Source: Candidatus Rifleibacteriota bacterium
GTDB taxonomy: Bacteria > Vulcanimicrobiota > Xenobia > Xenobiales > Xenobiaceae
Length of the DNA stretch: 7,198 nucleotides
NCBI GenBank assembly: GCA_900772775.1
Contig: CAAGRW010000138.1
Span: 1 to 7,198, forward strand
Direction: 5' to 3'
Made by a program: the position numbers and the translations under genes. Shown here piece after piece: positions 1 to 6,339 of this stretch (positions are counted from its first letter, which is position 1; each line of letters begins with the position of its first letter). The notes below the pieces were generated by a model. It did no database searches and was not told where the DNA came from. It worked only from the letters and a program-made list of their open reading frames with translations.

Positions 1-1
1 A

Positions 2-253
2 GATACTGTTTATACTGGACAAGATATTGTCTATGTTTATGATGGTATTAAGTATTGGTTTCAAGGGTACCACCGACCATCTGGTGGCTTCCATATGGAA
101 GTATATCAGCACGAGCCTTCTAGAGAAGATGCTGTATGGGAAGTCAATTTAGATAACGCTACAGAGTGTCTAAAGGCTTTTTTGGCTGCTCCTATTTTTA
201 ATGGAGCTACCTTTTGGGAAGCTGAAAAAGATATAACTTGGGTCGATGACTAA
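2..253 (+). CDS. C-terminal part of a hypothetical protein (5' end outside window)
   Basis: An open frame runs in from the left edge and ends at TAA (251-253), giving the last 83 residues of a protein. The visible part is rich in aromatic and acidic residues (YVYDGIKYWFQGYH near its start, APIFNGATFWEAEKDITWVDD at its end). It has no membrane segment and no catalytic motif I can name. The pattern of a short soluble domain ending in APIF-G-TFWE-EK-I-WVD looks like small hypothetical proteins seen in anaerobic Bacillota, but I cannot assign a family or function. Coding is supported by the continuous frame, its natural composition and the strong terminator that follows within a few bases. It is convergent with the flagellar cluster and probably not functionally linked to it. 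Confidence 0.75.
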   Translation, partial: DTVYTGQDIVYVYDGIKYWFQGYHRPSGGFHMEVYQHEPSREDAVWEVNLDNATECLKAFLAAPIFNGATFWEAEKDITWVDD

Positions 254-256
254 AAT

Positions 257-296
257 AATACGCCTTGCCAAAGCTAGTTTGGTAAGGCGTATTTTT
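257..296 (+). terminator. Rho-independent terminator of the left-edge gene
   Basis: A 16-bp stem (257-272 with 278-293) closes on a five-base loop, GCTAG, and runs into a T tract at 292-296. One pair (G267 with T283) is a G-U wobble in plus-strand RNA but would be an A-C mismatch in minus-strand RNA, so the structure is best suited to ending the plus-strand gene. It starts three bases after that gene's stop codon. Because the small minus-strand gene ends at 318, the hairpin may also serve that gene in the opposite direction, with a poorer U tract. Confidence 0.9.
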
Positions 297-317
297 GTGC
301 TAGCAATAGCGAATGTT

Positions 318-635
318 TTAAGCTAAACGATCAAAATCAAGCTCTGAAGAGCCGTCATCTTGTACTTCTTCCATATGAACAGGCAAGCCTTGCTCAACCA
401 TTTGTTCAGCTATACGTTTATTGTTTTCCATTAAAGTAAAAGTCATAGCGTCGCGTGAGGAGGCCATGACAATTTCCAAAACTTCCAAAACCCATTTGGA
501 TAAATCGGCATTGGGTCTTTTTATAGCTTGCCAGTCAATTTGTTCGCGGCTGCGCTCCCAAGCATCTTGATACATGCGATTGAAGTTGGCGATCATTTCT
601 TCAGGGCTTAAACCTACTCTGGGTTCCATTTCCAT
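318..635 (-). CDS. Small acidic hypothetical protein downstream of flhA
   Basis: This frame encodes 105 residues and I do not recognise the family. The protein looks soluble and mostly helical: there is no signal peptide or membrane segment, a Trp-containing helix-rich middle (AWERSREQIDWQAI, SKWVLEVLEIVMASSRDAM), and an acidic tail (EEVQDDGSSELDFDRLA). It is unusually rich in methionine. The ATG at 635 is preceded by GGAAGG about 12 bases upstream, a usable but rather distant SD; a second ATG lies two codons in. The gene follows flhA on the same strand after a 112-base gap with a stable hairpin, so it may be co-transcribed at a lower level or have its own promoter. Its position suggests, but does not show, a link to motility. 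It lacks the P-loop GTPase motifs expected of FlhF or FlhG, which often occupy this place. Confidence 0.75.
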   Translation of the reverse strand: MEMEPRVGLSPEEMIANFNRMYQDAWERSREQIDWQAIKRPNADLSKWVLEVLEIVMASSRDAMTFTLMENNKRIAEQMVEQGLPVHMEEVQDDGSSELDFDRLA

Positions 636-699
636 AGCTTGTTTTGACCTTCCGTTCTCGCTTTAAGCAGCGGCAAAATTAAGAGAAAAAGTTTTTAGC

Positions 700-744
700 A
701 TACTCTAAGTGCCGGAGCTTTTGAGTTTAGCTCCGGCACAGTAT
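700..744 (-). terminator. Stable stem-loop after flhA, possible attenuating terminator
   Basis: A perfect 11-bp G+C-rich stem (709-719 with 729-739) closes on a nine-base loop. The outer arms ATACT (700-704) and AGTAT (740-744) add five pairs around a CTAA bulge. The hairpin begins four bases past the flhA stop codon. On the minus strand the T-rich stretch comes only about eight bases after the stem and is interrupted, so this is not a textbook intrinsic terminator. It could cause partial termination or protect the 3' end of the flagellar transcript while allowing some read-through into the small downstream gene. Confidence 0.55.
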
Positions 745-747
745 AGT

Positions 748-2886
748 TTAGAAAGAAACCATACCGACAGAGTTTACGTTGATCTTAGGAGCTATTTCGT
801 TCCAAGACAGCACTACCAAGTTGGGGAAGGAGCGCTCAGTCAACTTACGTACGGCTGGACGAATTTGTGGCGCAACCAAAAGGATGGGCTGTAAACCTCG
901 TTCTTGCAAAGCGTTAGCCTGGTTGGATATAGCTTGCAAAATCTCTTGGCCTAAGTTTGGATCTAAGGTTAAGAAAGAACCAAGCTCACTGCGTTGGATG
1001 GCACCTTGAATCATTTGCTCAATTTTAGGATCGAGAGTAATTACATTGATGGTACCATCATTGTTGCAATAATCTTTACAAATAACCCTGGATAAGCTGA
1101 CACGGCAAAATTCGGTAAGCATTTCCGGATCTTTGGTAATATGGACATTGTCGCCCATAGTTTCCAAAATAGAGACTAAGTCTCGAACAGAGACGCGCTC
1201 TTTGACCAAGTTTTGCAAGACTTTTTGAATTTCGCCCAAGCCCAAAGCGTCGGGGAAAATTTCTTTGACCACTGCAGGGTGAGTCTTTTTGACAGTGTCG
1301 ATGAGAGCTTGCACTTCCTGACGACCAAGCATTTCGGAAGCGTGAGTTCTGACAACTTCGGTTAATTGAGTAGCGATAACACTTACAGGGTCGAAGATCA
1401 TGCATCCCAAACGTTCGGCGTCACCACGCTGTTCGGGAGAAATCCAGACGCCGGGCATACCGTAAGTCGGATCGACAGTTTTTGTACCGCGCAAGTTCTT
1501 CAATTTCTCTTCTGGGCCGATAGCCAAGAATTGGTTGACTTGCACTTCACCTTGAGCAACTTCAATTTCCTTAATCTTAATTACATAAGCATTGGGCTTT
1601 AATTGTAAGTTGTCGCGGAAGCGCACACCAGGAACTACTATACCTAATTCCAGAGCGATGTGACGGCGAATTGAAGTGACACGATCCAAAAGCTTTGCGC
1701 CTTGGTTGGGGTCTACCAAAGAGAGCAAGCCACGGCCGACTTCCAAGGATATGGGGTCGACTTGCATGAGTTGAACCACGCTTTCGGGCTTCTTTTGCTC
1801 GGTCTTTTTCTTTTGCTCTTGAGCTGTTGCCGCACCACCGGTGGCCACTGCCACAGCTTCCATATTCTTTTTCTCCAGCTGTTTGCCTAAGAAGAAAAGG
1901 GCTCCGCCGATACAAGCCAAGGTGAAGGCCATAAATGTAGGTAAGCCAGCTATGAGGGACAAGAAGGCCAAGATCAACATGAAGGAGCCGGCCATCTTCA
2001 AAGCGCCAGGTTGACCGGACACTTGTTCGACAACGTCACGACCGAGGTTAGATTCGGAGGCCGCACGGGATACAACCAAACCCATGGCTGTAGACATCAA
2101 GAAGGCGGGCAAGGTCGTCATTAGACCGTTACCAATAGAAAGAATAGCGTAAGTGTTTAAGGCGTGGGCAGCGTCCATACCGTGGTAAAGTACGCCAATG
2201 CCTATACCGCCGACTACGTTTACTAACATAATCACGATAGAGGCCATAGCGTCACCTTTTACAAACTTACCGGCACCGTCCATTGAACCGTAGAAGTCGG
2301 ATTCTCTTTCGATGTCTTTACGCTTTTTACGCGCTGTATCAGCGTCGATGTTACCTGCGTGTAAGTCGGCGTCAATAGCCATTTGCTTACCTGGCATAGC
2401 GTCCAAGTTAAAACGGGCAGCTACCTGGGCAATACGTTCAGCACCATTGGTAATTACCATAATTTGAATGATAATTAAGATGATGAACATAATGAAACCT
2501 ACAATCAAGTTACCACCTACAGCAACTTGTCCAAATGTAGGAATCAGGTGGCCCGCTCCGGTAGGCATTTTTGTTACCATGTCAATCTCGTTGCCATGGA
2601 GCAAAATCATACGTGTAGCCGAGACGTCCAGGGCCAGACGGAACAAAGTCGCTACCAGCAAGACGGTAGGGAAGACCGCGAATTGCAAAGGCTCTTCAAT
2701 ATAAATTGAAATGAGCACTGTAATGATAGCGCAAGCTAAGTTAAAGGCCAGAAGTACATCGAGCAAATCGGGCGGGAGAGGAACGATCAACATACCCACA
2801 ATACCGACAATAGCAACAGCACTGCCGATATCGGAGTATTTCATTAGTTTTCCTAACAGGCTTTCTTCACCGGGCTGGGCACCCAT
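748..2886 (-). CDS. flhA: Flagellar export gate protein FlhA
   Basis: FlhA is the large inner-membrane component of the flagellar type III export gate. Its ring of cytoplasmic domains receives chaperone-substrate complexes, and its membrane part couples proton flow to export. The 712-residue length is usual for the family. Hydrophobic segments fall at about 20-62, 68-90, 122-146, 210-234, 244-275 and 300-335. The FHIPEP family signature is clear at about 151-172 (RIAQVAARF, then DAMPGKQMAID), followed by the conserved MDGAGKFVKGD (202-212), whose acidic residues are linked to proton use in this family. A Lys/Glu/Gln-rich linker (about 337-370) leads to the soluble C-terminal domain. A short extra stretch (about 99-110) lies between the conserved ILLHG and GHLI motifs. 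The ATG at 2886 has GGAGAA ten bases upstream. An internal ATG at 2844 (Met15) also has an AGGA site, so the start is not fully settled. Confidence 0.97.
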   Translation of the reverse strand: MGAQPGEESLLGKLMKYSDIGSAVAIVGIVGMLIVPLPPDLLDVLLAFNLACAIITVLISIYIEEPLQFAVFPTVLLVATLFRLALDVSATRMILLHGNEIDMVTKMPTGAGHLIPTFGQVAVGGNLIVGFIMFIILIIIQIMVITNGAERIAQVAARFNLDAMPGKQMAIDADLHAGNIDADTARKKRKDIERESDFYGSMDGAGKFVKGDAMASIVIMLVNVVGGIGIGVLYHGMDAAHALNTYAILSIGNGLMTTLPAFLMSTAMGLVVSRAASESNLGRDVVEQVSGQPGALKMAGSFMLILAFLSLIAGLPTFMAFTLACIGGALFFLGKQLEKKNMEAVAVATGGAATAQEQKKKTEQKKPESVVQLMQVDPISLEVGRGLLSLVDPNQGAKLLDRVTSIRRHIALELGIVVPGVRFRDNLQLKPNAYVIKIKEIEVAQGEVQVNQFLAIGPEEKLKNLRGTKTVDPTYGMPGVWISPEQRGDAERLGCMIFDPVSVIATQLTEVVRTHASEMLGRQEVQALIDTVKKTHPAVVKEIFPDALGLGEIQKVLQNLVKERVSVRDLVSILETMGDNVHITKDPEMLTEFCRVSLSRVICKDYCNNDGTINVITLDPKIEQMIQGAIQRSELGSFLTLDPNLGQEILQAISNQANALQERGLQPILLVAPQIRPAVRKLTERSFPNLVVLSWNEIAPKINVNSVGMVSF

Positions 2887-2894
2887 TATTCGAC

Positions 2895-2901
2895 TTCTCC
2901 A
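2895..2901 (-). promoter_or_regulatory. Ribosome binding site of flhA
   Basis: On the minus strand TGGAGAA precedes the flhA ATG, with ten bases between GGAG and the start codon. It supports the start at 2886. A competing AGGA lies six bases before the internal ATG at 2844, which would remove 14 hydrophilic residues ahead of the first membrane segment. Confidence 0.55.
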
Positions 2902-2932
2902 GTTATTTTAGATTTTTGGTTTAAACACTAAC

Positions 2933-2986
2933 AGACTCACATTTAAGCCTGCCAAGAAAAAGTATGGCCGGTCTAAATGCGAGTCT
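2933..2986 (-). other. Long imperfect hairpin between flhB and flhA
   Basis: The 134-base flhB-flhA gap holds a stem of 13 pairs (2933-2945 with 2974-2986). Its single non-Watson-Crick pair is a G-U wobble in minus-strand RNA and an A-C mismatch in plus-strand RNA, so it fits the operon transcript. Inside it, past a two-by-two internal loop, the pairing continues with CC/GG and GCCA/TGGC to a ten-base U-rich loop. No T tract follows on either strand, so it does not look like an intrinsic terminator. It could be an RNA processing or stability element, or could influence flhA translation from about 50 bases upstream. Confidence 0.65.
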
Positions 2987-3020
2987 TGGATAAAAAGTTT
3001 GCTAAAAAGCCAACCAAGTA

Positions 3021-4226
3021 TTAACGTCTTCCCGCAGCCATGCCTCTAGCTGTAAATTGCGTCTTGGGCATTGAAGGTGAAGCTGTGGCGGCACGAGCTG
3101 TACGACGTGGAGGGCCATTGCGTGCCAAACGGCGGCGGCGCAATAACTCGCGCTTTCTTTTGAGCTTAATCACATAAGCTAATACCTCGGCTACTGCTTT
3201 GTACATTTCGGTAGGTACGGGGCCGGAAAGTTCGCAAGTCTTGAACAGAGCTCTGGCCAATTCGACATTTTCCACAATAGGAACGTCGTGATCTTCAGCC
3301 ATAATCTTAATTTGAACAGCCGTCATGTTTTCGCCTTTGGCTACTACGATAGGCACGGGATCCTGCCCTTGTTTGTAGCGCAGAGCTACAGCTAAGTGGG
3401 TAGGGTTGGTTACTACTGCTGAAGCGTCGGGAACTTCACTCATCATGTTGCCGCCGCCTCCGCCGCCACCTTGGGAGCTTTGGCGCATAAGCTGACGAAG
3501 CTTACCCTTAACTTGAGGGTTACCTTCGGTCTCCTTATACTCATCTTTCAGATCTTGCATACTCATGCGCATTTGCTTCATGAATTGCTTCTTCTGGAAG
3601 ATGTAGTCCAGGCCGGCTATTGCCACCATACCGATTAAAACTTTCATAACTAAGTTTTTGACGGTAACGCCCACCAGCTCCAAAGTAGCCATCAAAGGTA
3701 TGGCTGGAGCTGTTTGCAACTGAGGGATAATTTCGCCCACAACTTTGTAGCATATATAGCCGATAATACCCAACTTGGCTAATTGCTTGAGCAACTCTAC
3801 AGCAGATTTGACGCTGAAAATACGCTTAAAGCCTTCTAAGGGGTTGATCTTATTGAGGCTGGGCTTGAGAGTTTCGGTAGAAAATATGAACTGAACCTGG
3901 GCTAAGTTGGCTACGATAGCCATCATAAAGCCTGCGGCCAAAAGTGGAGCCAAAACCAACAGAATCGTCACCATAACGTGGAAAATATCTCCGTTAAGGC
4001 TGCGGGCATTCATGTTGTATGTTGGTATCATGCCCCAAATATAGACGGTTAGTTCACGTATTCTCGACAACATACCACCACCGGCTCCGTACATAGCGCC
4101 GGCAGTTGCCAAAAGCAGGCAGGTGGATATTACCTCCTGACTTTTCATTACTTGACCTTTTTTGCGGGCTTCTTGTAACTTATGCTCAGTTGGTTCTTCA
4201 GTTTTGTCGCTATCCTGACCACCCAT
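3021..4226 (-). CDS. flhB: Flagellar export switch protein FlhB
   Basis: FlhB is the inner-membrane export-gate component that cleaves itself and switches the apparatus from rod/hook to filament substrates. The N-terminus has the classic EEPTEHKLQEARKKGQV signature (10-26). Membrane segments lie at about 31-50, 83-111, 145-165 and 185-209. The conserved linker from about 210 carries DEYKETEGNPQVKGKLRQ. The autocleavage motif NPTH is intact at 274-277, with cleavage expected between Asn274 and Pro275 as in characterised homologues. Two oddities are visible. Seven consecutive glycines (253-259) sit just before the cleavage domain, where relatives usually have a short basic segment. A strongly basic Arg/Ala/Ser tail (about 355-401) makes the 401-residue protein somewhat longer than usual. 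The ATG at 4226 is fixed by a near-perfect SD, and only 14 bases separate it from fliR. Confidence 0.97.
   Translation of the reverse strand: MGGQDSDKTEEPTEHKLQEARKKGQVMKSQEVISTCLLLATAGAMYGAGGGMLSRIRELTVYIWGMIPTYNMNARSLNGDIFHVMVTILLVLAPLLAAGFMMAIVANLAQVQFIFSTETLKPSLNKINPLEGFKRIFSVKSAVELLKQLAKLGIIGYICYKVVGEIIPQLQTAPAIPLMATLELVGVTVKNLVMKVLIGMVAIAGLDYIFQKKQFMKQMRMSMQDLKDEYKETEGNPQVKGKLRQLMRQSSQGGGGGGGNMMSEVPDASAVVTNPTHLAVALRYKQGQDPVPIVVAKGENMTAVQIKIMAEDHDVPIVENVELARALFKTCELSGPVPTEMYKAVAEVLAYVIKLKRKRELLRRRRLARNGPPRRTARAATASPSMPKTQFTARGMAAGRR
3450..3470 (-). repeat. Glycine-codon run (GGN x7) inside flhB
   Basis: Seven successive glycine codons (GGT GGC GGC GGA GGC GGC GGC in coding order) encode FlhB residues 253-259. 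The mixed third positions argue for a maintained protein feature and not a very recent triplet expansion, although the GGC core could still slip. Confidence 0.85.
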
Positions 4227-4231
4227 CTAAT

Positions 4232-4242
4232 ATCACCTCCTT
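4232..4242 (-). promoter_or_regulatory. Consensus Shine-Dalgarno of flhB overlapping the fliR stop codon
   Basis: On the minus strand AAGGAGGTGAT matches the usual 16S rRNA 3' end across 11 bases and stands five bases before the flhB ATG. Its first bases share the TAA stop codon of fliR (4241-4243). A ribosome ending fliR would therefore sit on the flhB initiation site, which suggests strong initiation coupled to fliR translation. Confidence 0.9.
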
Positions 4243-5026
4243 ATGGCTTCATCATTCCTATGCATTGTAGCAAAAGATCTAGGTTTATTTCAAACTGATT
4301 GCCCATAACTCTCATAATTAAAGGGTATGAAAGTCTTAAAAGGATCAGTCCGATAGCAATGTTGAGAGGGAAGCTCAACATAAATATGTTCATTTGTGGG
4401 GCTACGCGGGCTAATAAACCCAAAGCACACTGAGCAATAAACAGGGCTGCCAAAGCAGGTGCTGCTATTTGAGTACCGATAACCAGCAAATCGCTAGTCA
4501 TACGCAAGAGCGTCATAGCCAAATTCTCTGACATATGGAAATATGTTAGAGGGACTACTTGATAACTTTTATAAATTGCGGCAAAAAGTTGATGATGGCC
4601 ACCCAATACCAAGTACAGGTTCATGGATGTATAAAACAAAACTTTACGCAGCAAGTTGATGGCGCCGTGGCTAGCTGGGTCGAAGGAAGCTGCCGACGAC
4701 AAACCCATTTGAATGTCGAGCATTTCACCGCCGAACTGGGCGGCGCCTATAACAATAAAAGAGACAAAGCCGATAACCAATCCTACACAGGCTTGAGTCA
4801 GAAGAGCTCCAAAAAAAGGAAAGAGATCGGTAGGCATATCGTTAGGTACAGGCAAAGTCGGATAGATAGCCACCGTGATAGCTGCAGCAAAACCTACGAG
4901 CACTGTGTTGGGAATGTGGTTACTACCTAAAATTGGTGCTTGTACAAAAATAAGGGCTATTCTGACGAAGGCCAGAAGCCCAACGCCCAGCAACTGTAGT
5001 GCCGGATCGCTCATCATGCCAGTCAT
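4241..5026 (-). CDS. fliR: Flagellar export channel protein FliR
   Basis: FliR is an integral membrane protein that joins FliP and FliQ in the helical export channel at the centre of the basal body. The 261-residue length is normal. The protein is very hydrophobic, with segments at about 10-30, 38-56, 68-96, 125-145, 173-200 and 210-235. Family hallmarks include GGEMLDIQMGLS (99-110), GGHHQL (142-147) and APQMNIFMLSFPLNIAIGL (209-227). The start at 5026 lies six bases after the fliQ stop and has no clear SD of its own; only a GGGG within the end of fliQ is near. Translation is therefore probably coupled to fliQ. In-frame ATGs at 5017 and 5014 are alternative starts that would trim three or four residues. 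Confidence 0.96.
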   Translation of the reverse strand: MTGMMSDPALQLLGVGLLAFVRIALIFVQAPILGSNHIPNTVLVGFAAAITVAIYPTLPVPNDMPTDLFPFFGALLTQACVGLVIGFVSFIVIGAAQFGGEMLDIQMGLSSAASFDPASHGAINLLRKVLFYTSMNLYLVLGGHHQLFAAIYKSYQVVPLTYFHMSENLAMTLLRMTSDLLVIGTQIAAPALAALFIAQCALGLLARVAPQMNIFMLSFPLNIAIGLILLRLSYPLIMRVMGNQFEINLDLLLQCIGMMKP

Positions 5027-5032
5027 AGTCTT

Positions 5033-5329
5033 TTATTTGGGCCCCATACGTGCAATGTCTGCAAATGTCGATATAGTGAAGCTGGAGAGCATATTAAACA
5101 TCCAGTTTCCACACAAAACTATAGCCATAAAAGTAGCAATGATTTTAGGTACGAAAGAGAGAGTTTGCTCTTGCACCTGAGTAGTGGCTTGCACAATACT
5201 GACCATGAGACCGACGGACAGAGCTGACATCAGCATTGGAGCTGAGAGAATAAGCACCAGATAGAGAGCTTTGGTACAAAGTGCCAAAACGAAGCCGTCA
5301 TCAAAAACTTCTGCTCCCAGTACTAACAT
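5033..5329 (-). CDS. fliQ: Flagellar export channel protein FliQ
   Basis: FliQ is a small two-helix membrane protein, several copies of which wrap around the FliP-FliR core of the export channel. The frame gives 98 residues, slightly longer than the roughly 90 usual, with a short N-terminal extension and a short C-terminal one (ADIARMGPK). Two membrane helices lie at about 13-46 and 61-85. Between them is the highly conserved QATTQVQEQTLSFVPKI (47-63), the family's hallmark. The ATG at 5329 is supported by AAAGGAGG five bases upstream. The gene is 48 bases after fliP and six bases before fliR. Confidence 0.96.
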   Translation of the reverse strand: MLVLGAEVFDDGFVLALCTKALYLVLILSAPMLMSALSVGLMVSIVQATTQVQEQTLSFVPKIIATFMAIVLCGNWMFNMLSSFTISTFADIARMGPK

Positions 5330-5333
5330 CTTG

Positions 5334-5341
5334 CCTCCTTT
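5334..5341 (-). promoter_or_regulatory. Ribosome binding site of fliQ
   Basis: AAAGGAGG on the minus strand ends five bases (GCAAG context) before the fliQ ATG. It fixes the fliQ start at 5329. Confidence 0.85.
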
Positions 5342-5377
5342 AATTCTTTATCGCTACATTATTGGCGATTGTCTAGC

Positions 5378-6178
5378 TTAAGATCTTGGATAATTGAAAC
5401 TCTCTACCACACCTTTAATAATTAGGTGCCAACCGTCTATGAGTACGAAGAGAAGTAATTTGAAAGGCAGAGAAATGGACATTGGCGATAGCATGAACAT
5501 ACCCATTGACATGAGTACTGAGGCCACCACCATATCGATAACCAAGAAAGGTACGTAGAGAAGAAAACCTATTTGGAATGAAGTTTTAATTTCAGACAGT
5601 ACAAAAGATGGAAGTAAAATATAGAACGGAATATCTTCGCGTTTATTGATATTTTTAACGCGTCCTATATCGAAAAAGAGCTGAATATCTTTTTCTCTGG
5701 TTTGATAGAGCATAAAAGACTGAATGGGCTTATATGCTTTGGCAAAAAATGCACCTTGAGAAATTTTTCCCGCTAAGTAAGGTTGCAAAGCGTCTTTATT
5801 GATCGATTCGCCTACCGGTGCCATTACAAACATCGTCAAAAACAGGGCCAAGCCCATGAGCACCTGAGTGGGGGGAACTTGCTGAGTACCCATAGCTGAG
5901 CGGAGGAAGCTCAGAGTCATCACTATACGTATAAAGGCTGTGCACATGGCCAGAATATAGGGCGCTAACGAAAGCAAACTCAGACCGCCCAACAACAGCA
6001 AAGTTGTTGAAAAAGTCTGTTTTTCGTTGGCCTTAGCTCCGTTTATGCTGATATTGGGCATATTGAGCTGAGGAAAAGGATTCTGAGCGCTGGCAACATC
6101 TGTAAAAAGCCAGAACAGTATCGCAATGGCCAAAAGTGGCAGACAAATAGTTAATATACGTCTTAGGCGAAAATTCAT
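5378..6178 (-). CDS. fliP: Flagellar export channel protein FliP
   Basis: FliP forms the main ring of the export channel in the inner membrane together with FliQ and FliR. I place the start at the ATG at 6178, giving 266 residues. The frame is open back to a TTG at 6229, but that codon has no SD, whereas the ATG has a purine-rich GAGAAAAG before it and gives a textbook signal peptide. Residues 1-31 comprise a basic start (MNFRLRR), a hydrophobic core and VASA, with probable cleavage before Gln32; cleaved signal peptides are typical of FliP. Later hydrophobic segments lie at about 57-80, 105-120, 187-222 and 236-255. Conserved stretches include RIVMTLSFLR (84-93), MLYQTREKDIQLF (156-168), LSEIKTSFQIGFLL (194-207) and SLPFKLLLFVLIDGW (236-250). 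It is separated from fliO by an unusually long gap. Confidence 0.95.
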   Translation of the reverse strand: MNFRLRRILTICLPLLAIAILFWLFTDVASAQNPFPQLNMPNISINGAKANEKQTFSTTLLLLGGLSLLSLAPYILAMCTAFIRIVMTLSFLRSAMGTQQVPPTQVLMGLALFLTMFVMAPVGESINKDALQPYLAGKISQGAFFAKAYKPIQSFMLYQTREKDIQLFFDIGRVKNINKREDIPFYILLPSFVLSEIKTSFQIGFLLYVPFLVIDMVVASVLMSMGMFMLSPMSISLPFKLLLFVLIDGWHLIIKGVVESFNYPRS

Positions 6179-6202
6179 TTCTTTTCTCGCTTTGTACTCA
6201 AG

Positions 6203-6310
6203 ATGAGTGAACGTACTCCCGCCTATCAAAATTGGGAGCTTCCTGCTTCTACGAAAATGCGCTGTAACTTAGGAAAATTGCAGCGGCATATGCACTCTCC
6301 ACAGGCGTAA
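6203..6310 (+). CDS. Possible 35-residue small protein in the fliO-fliP gap
   Basis: This is a plus-strand frame starting MSERTPAYQNWELP and ending HMHSPQA, opposite in direction to every flagellar gene. Its TAA is followed after four bases by a terminator-like hairpin with an eight-T tract, the best reason to consider it. Against it, there is no clear SD (only TCAAG just before the ATG), its length is within what chance can give, and other short frames overlap it on the minus strand. It has no membrane segment or motif I recognise. If expressed, its start would be divergent from fliP, with 24 bases between the two start codons. The same interval could instead be a non-coding RNA. Confidence 0.22.
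   Translation: MSERTPAYQNWELPASTKMRCNLGKLQRHMHSPQA
6216..6289 (+). other. Tandem hairpins in the fliO-fliP gap
   Basis: Two hairpins lie in tandem. The first pairs CTCCC (6216-6220) with GGGAG (6234-6238). The second pairs 6257-6267 with 6278-6289: 11 pairs around a single bulged G and a ten-base loop. In the second, one pair is a G-U wobble in plus-strand RNA but an A-C mismatch in minus-strand RNA, so it folds better when read in the plus direction. The function is unknown. No known riboswitch core was recognised. Confidence 0.45.
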
Positions 6311-6339
6311 ATTCCCGTGCGACCCACGGTATTTTTTTT
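6309..6339 (+). terminator. Plus-strand terminator-like hairpin between fliO and fliP
   Basis: CCGTG (6315-6319) pairs with CACGG (6325-6329) around a five-base loop. AAAT just before can add pairs with ATTT just after. The structure runs into TATTTTTTTT (6330-6339), giving the layout of an intrinsic terminator on the plus strand. The stem is short, but the T tract is excellent. No annotated plus-strand gene requires it, so it implies a small transcript starting within or near fliP, or a barrier to antisense transcription. Confidence 0.55.

Noticed and set aside
636..699. Flagellar sigma-factor promoter (TAAA and GCCG boxes) before the small acidic gene
   Set aside because: TAAA and GCCGCTGC occur, but with a 19-base spacer and a poor -10 box, so it does not fit the sigma-28 consensus.
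4559..4930. 123-residue plus-strand open frame opposite fliR
   Set aside because: It lies wholly within fliR on the other strand, has an unnatural composition and no family resemblance; it is a shadow of the real gene.
5346..5370. Small ATCGC/GCGAT hairpin between fliP and fliQ
   Set aside because: Only five pairs with a ten-base loop and no T tract; not distinguishable from chance.
6179..6229. Upstream TTG start for fliP, adding 17 residues
   Set aside because: It has no SD, and the added hydrophilic residues would precede a good signal peptide that starts naturally at the ATG at 6178.
6226..6327. Minus-strand GTG-started frame with a cysteine cluster (CGECICRC)
   Set aside because: It looks like a metal-binding motif but has no SD, a GTG start within the hairpin region, and only 33 residues; no support beyond the cysteine pattern.
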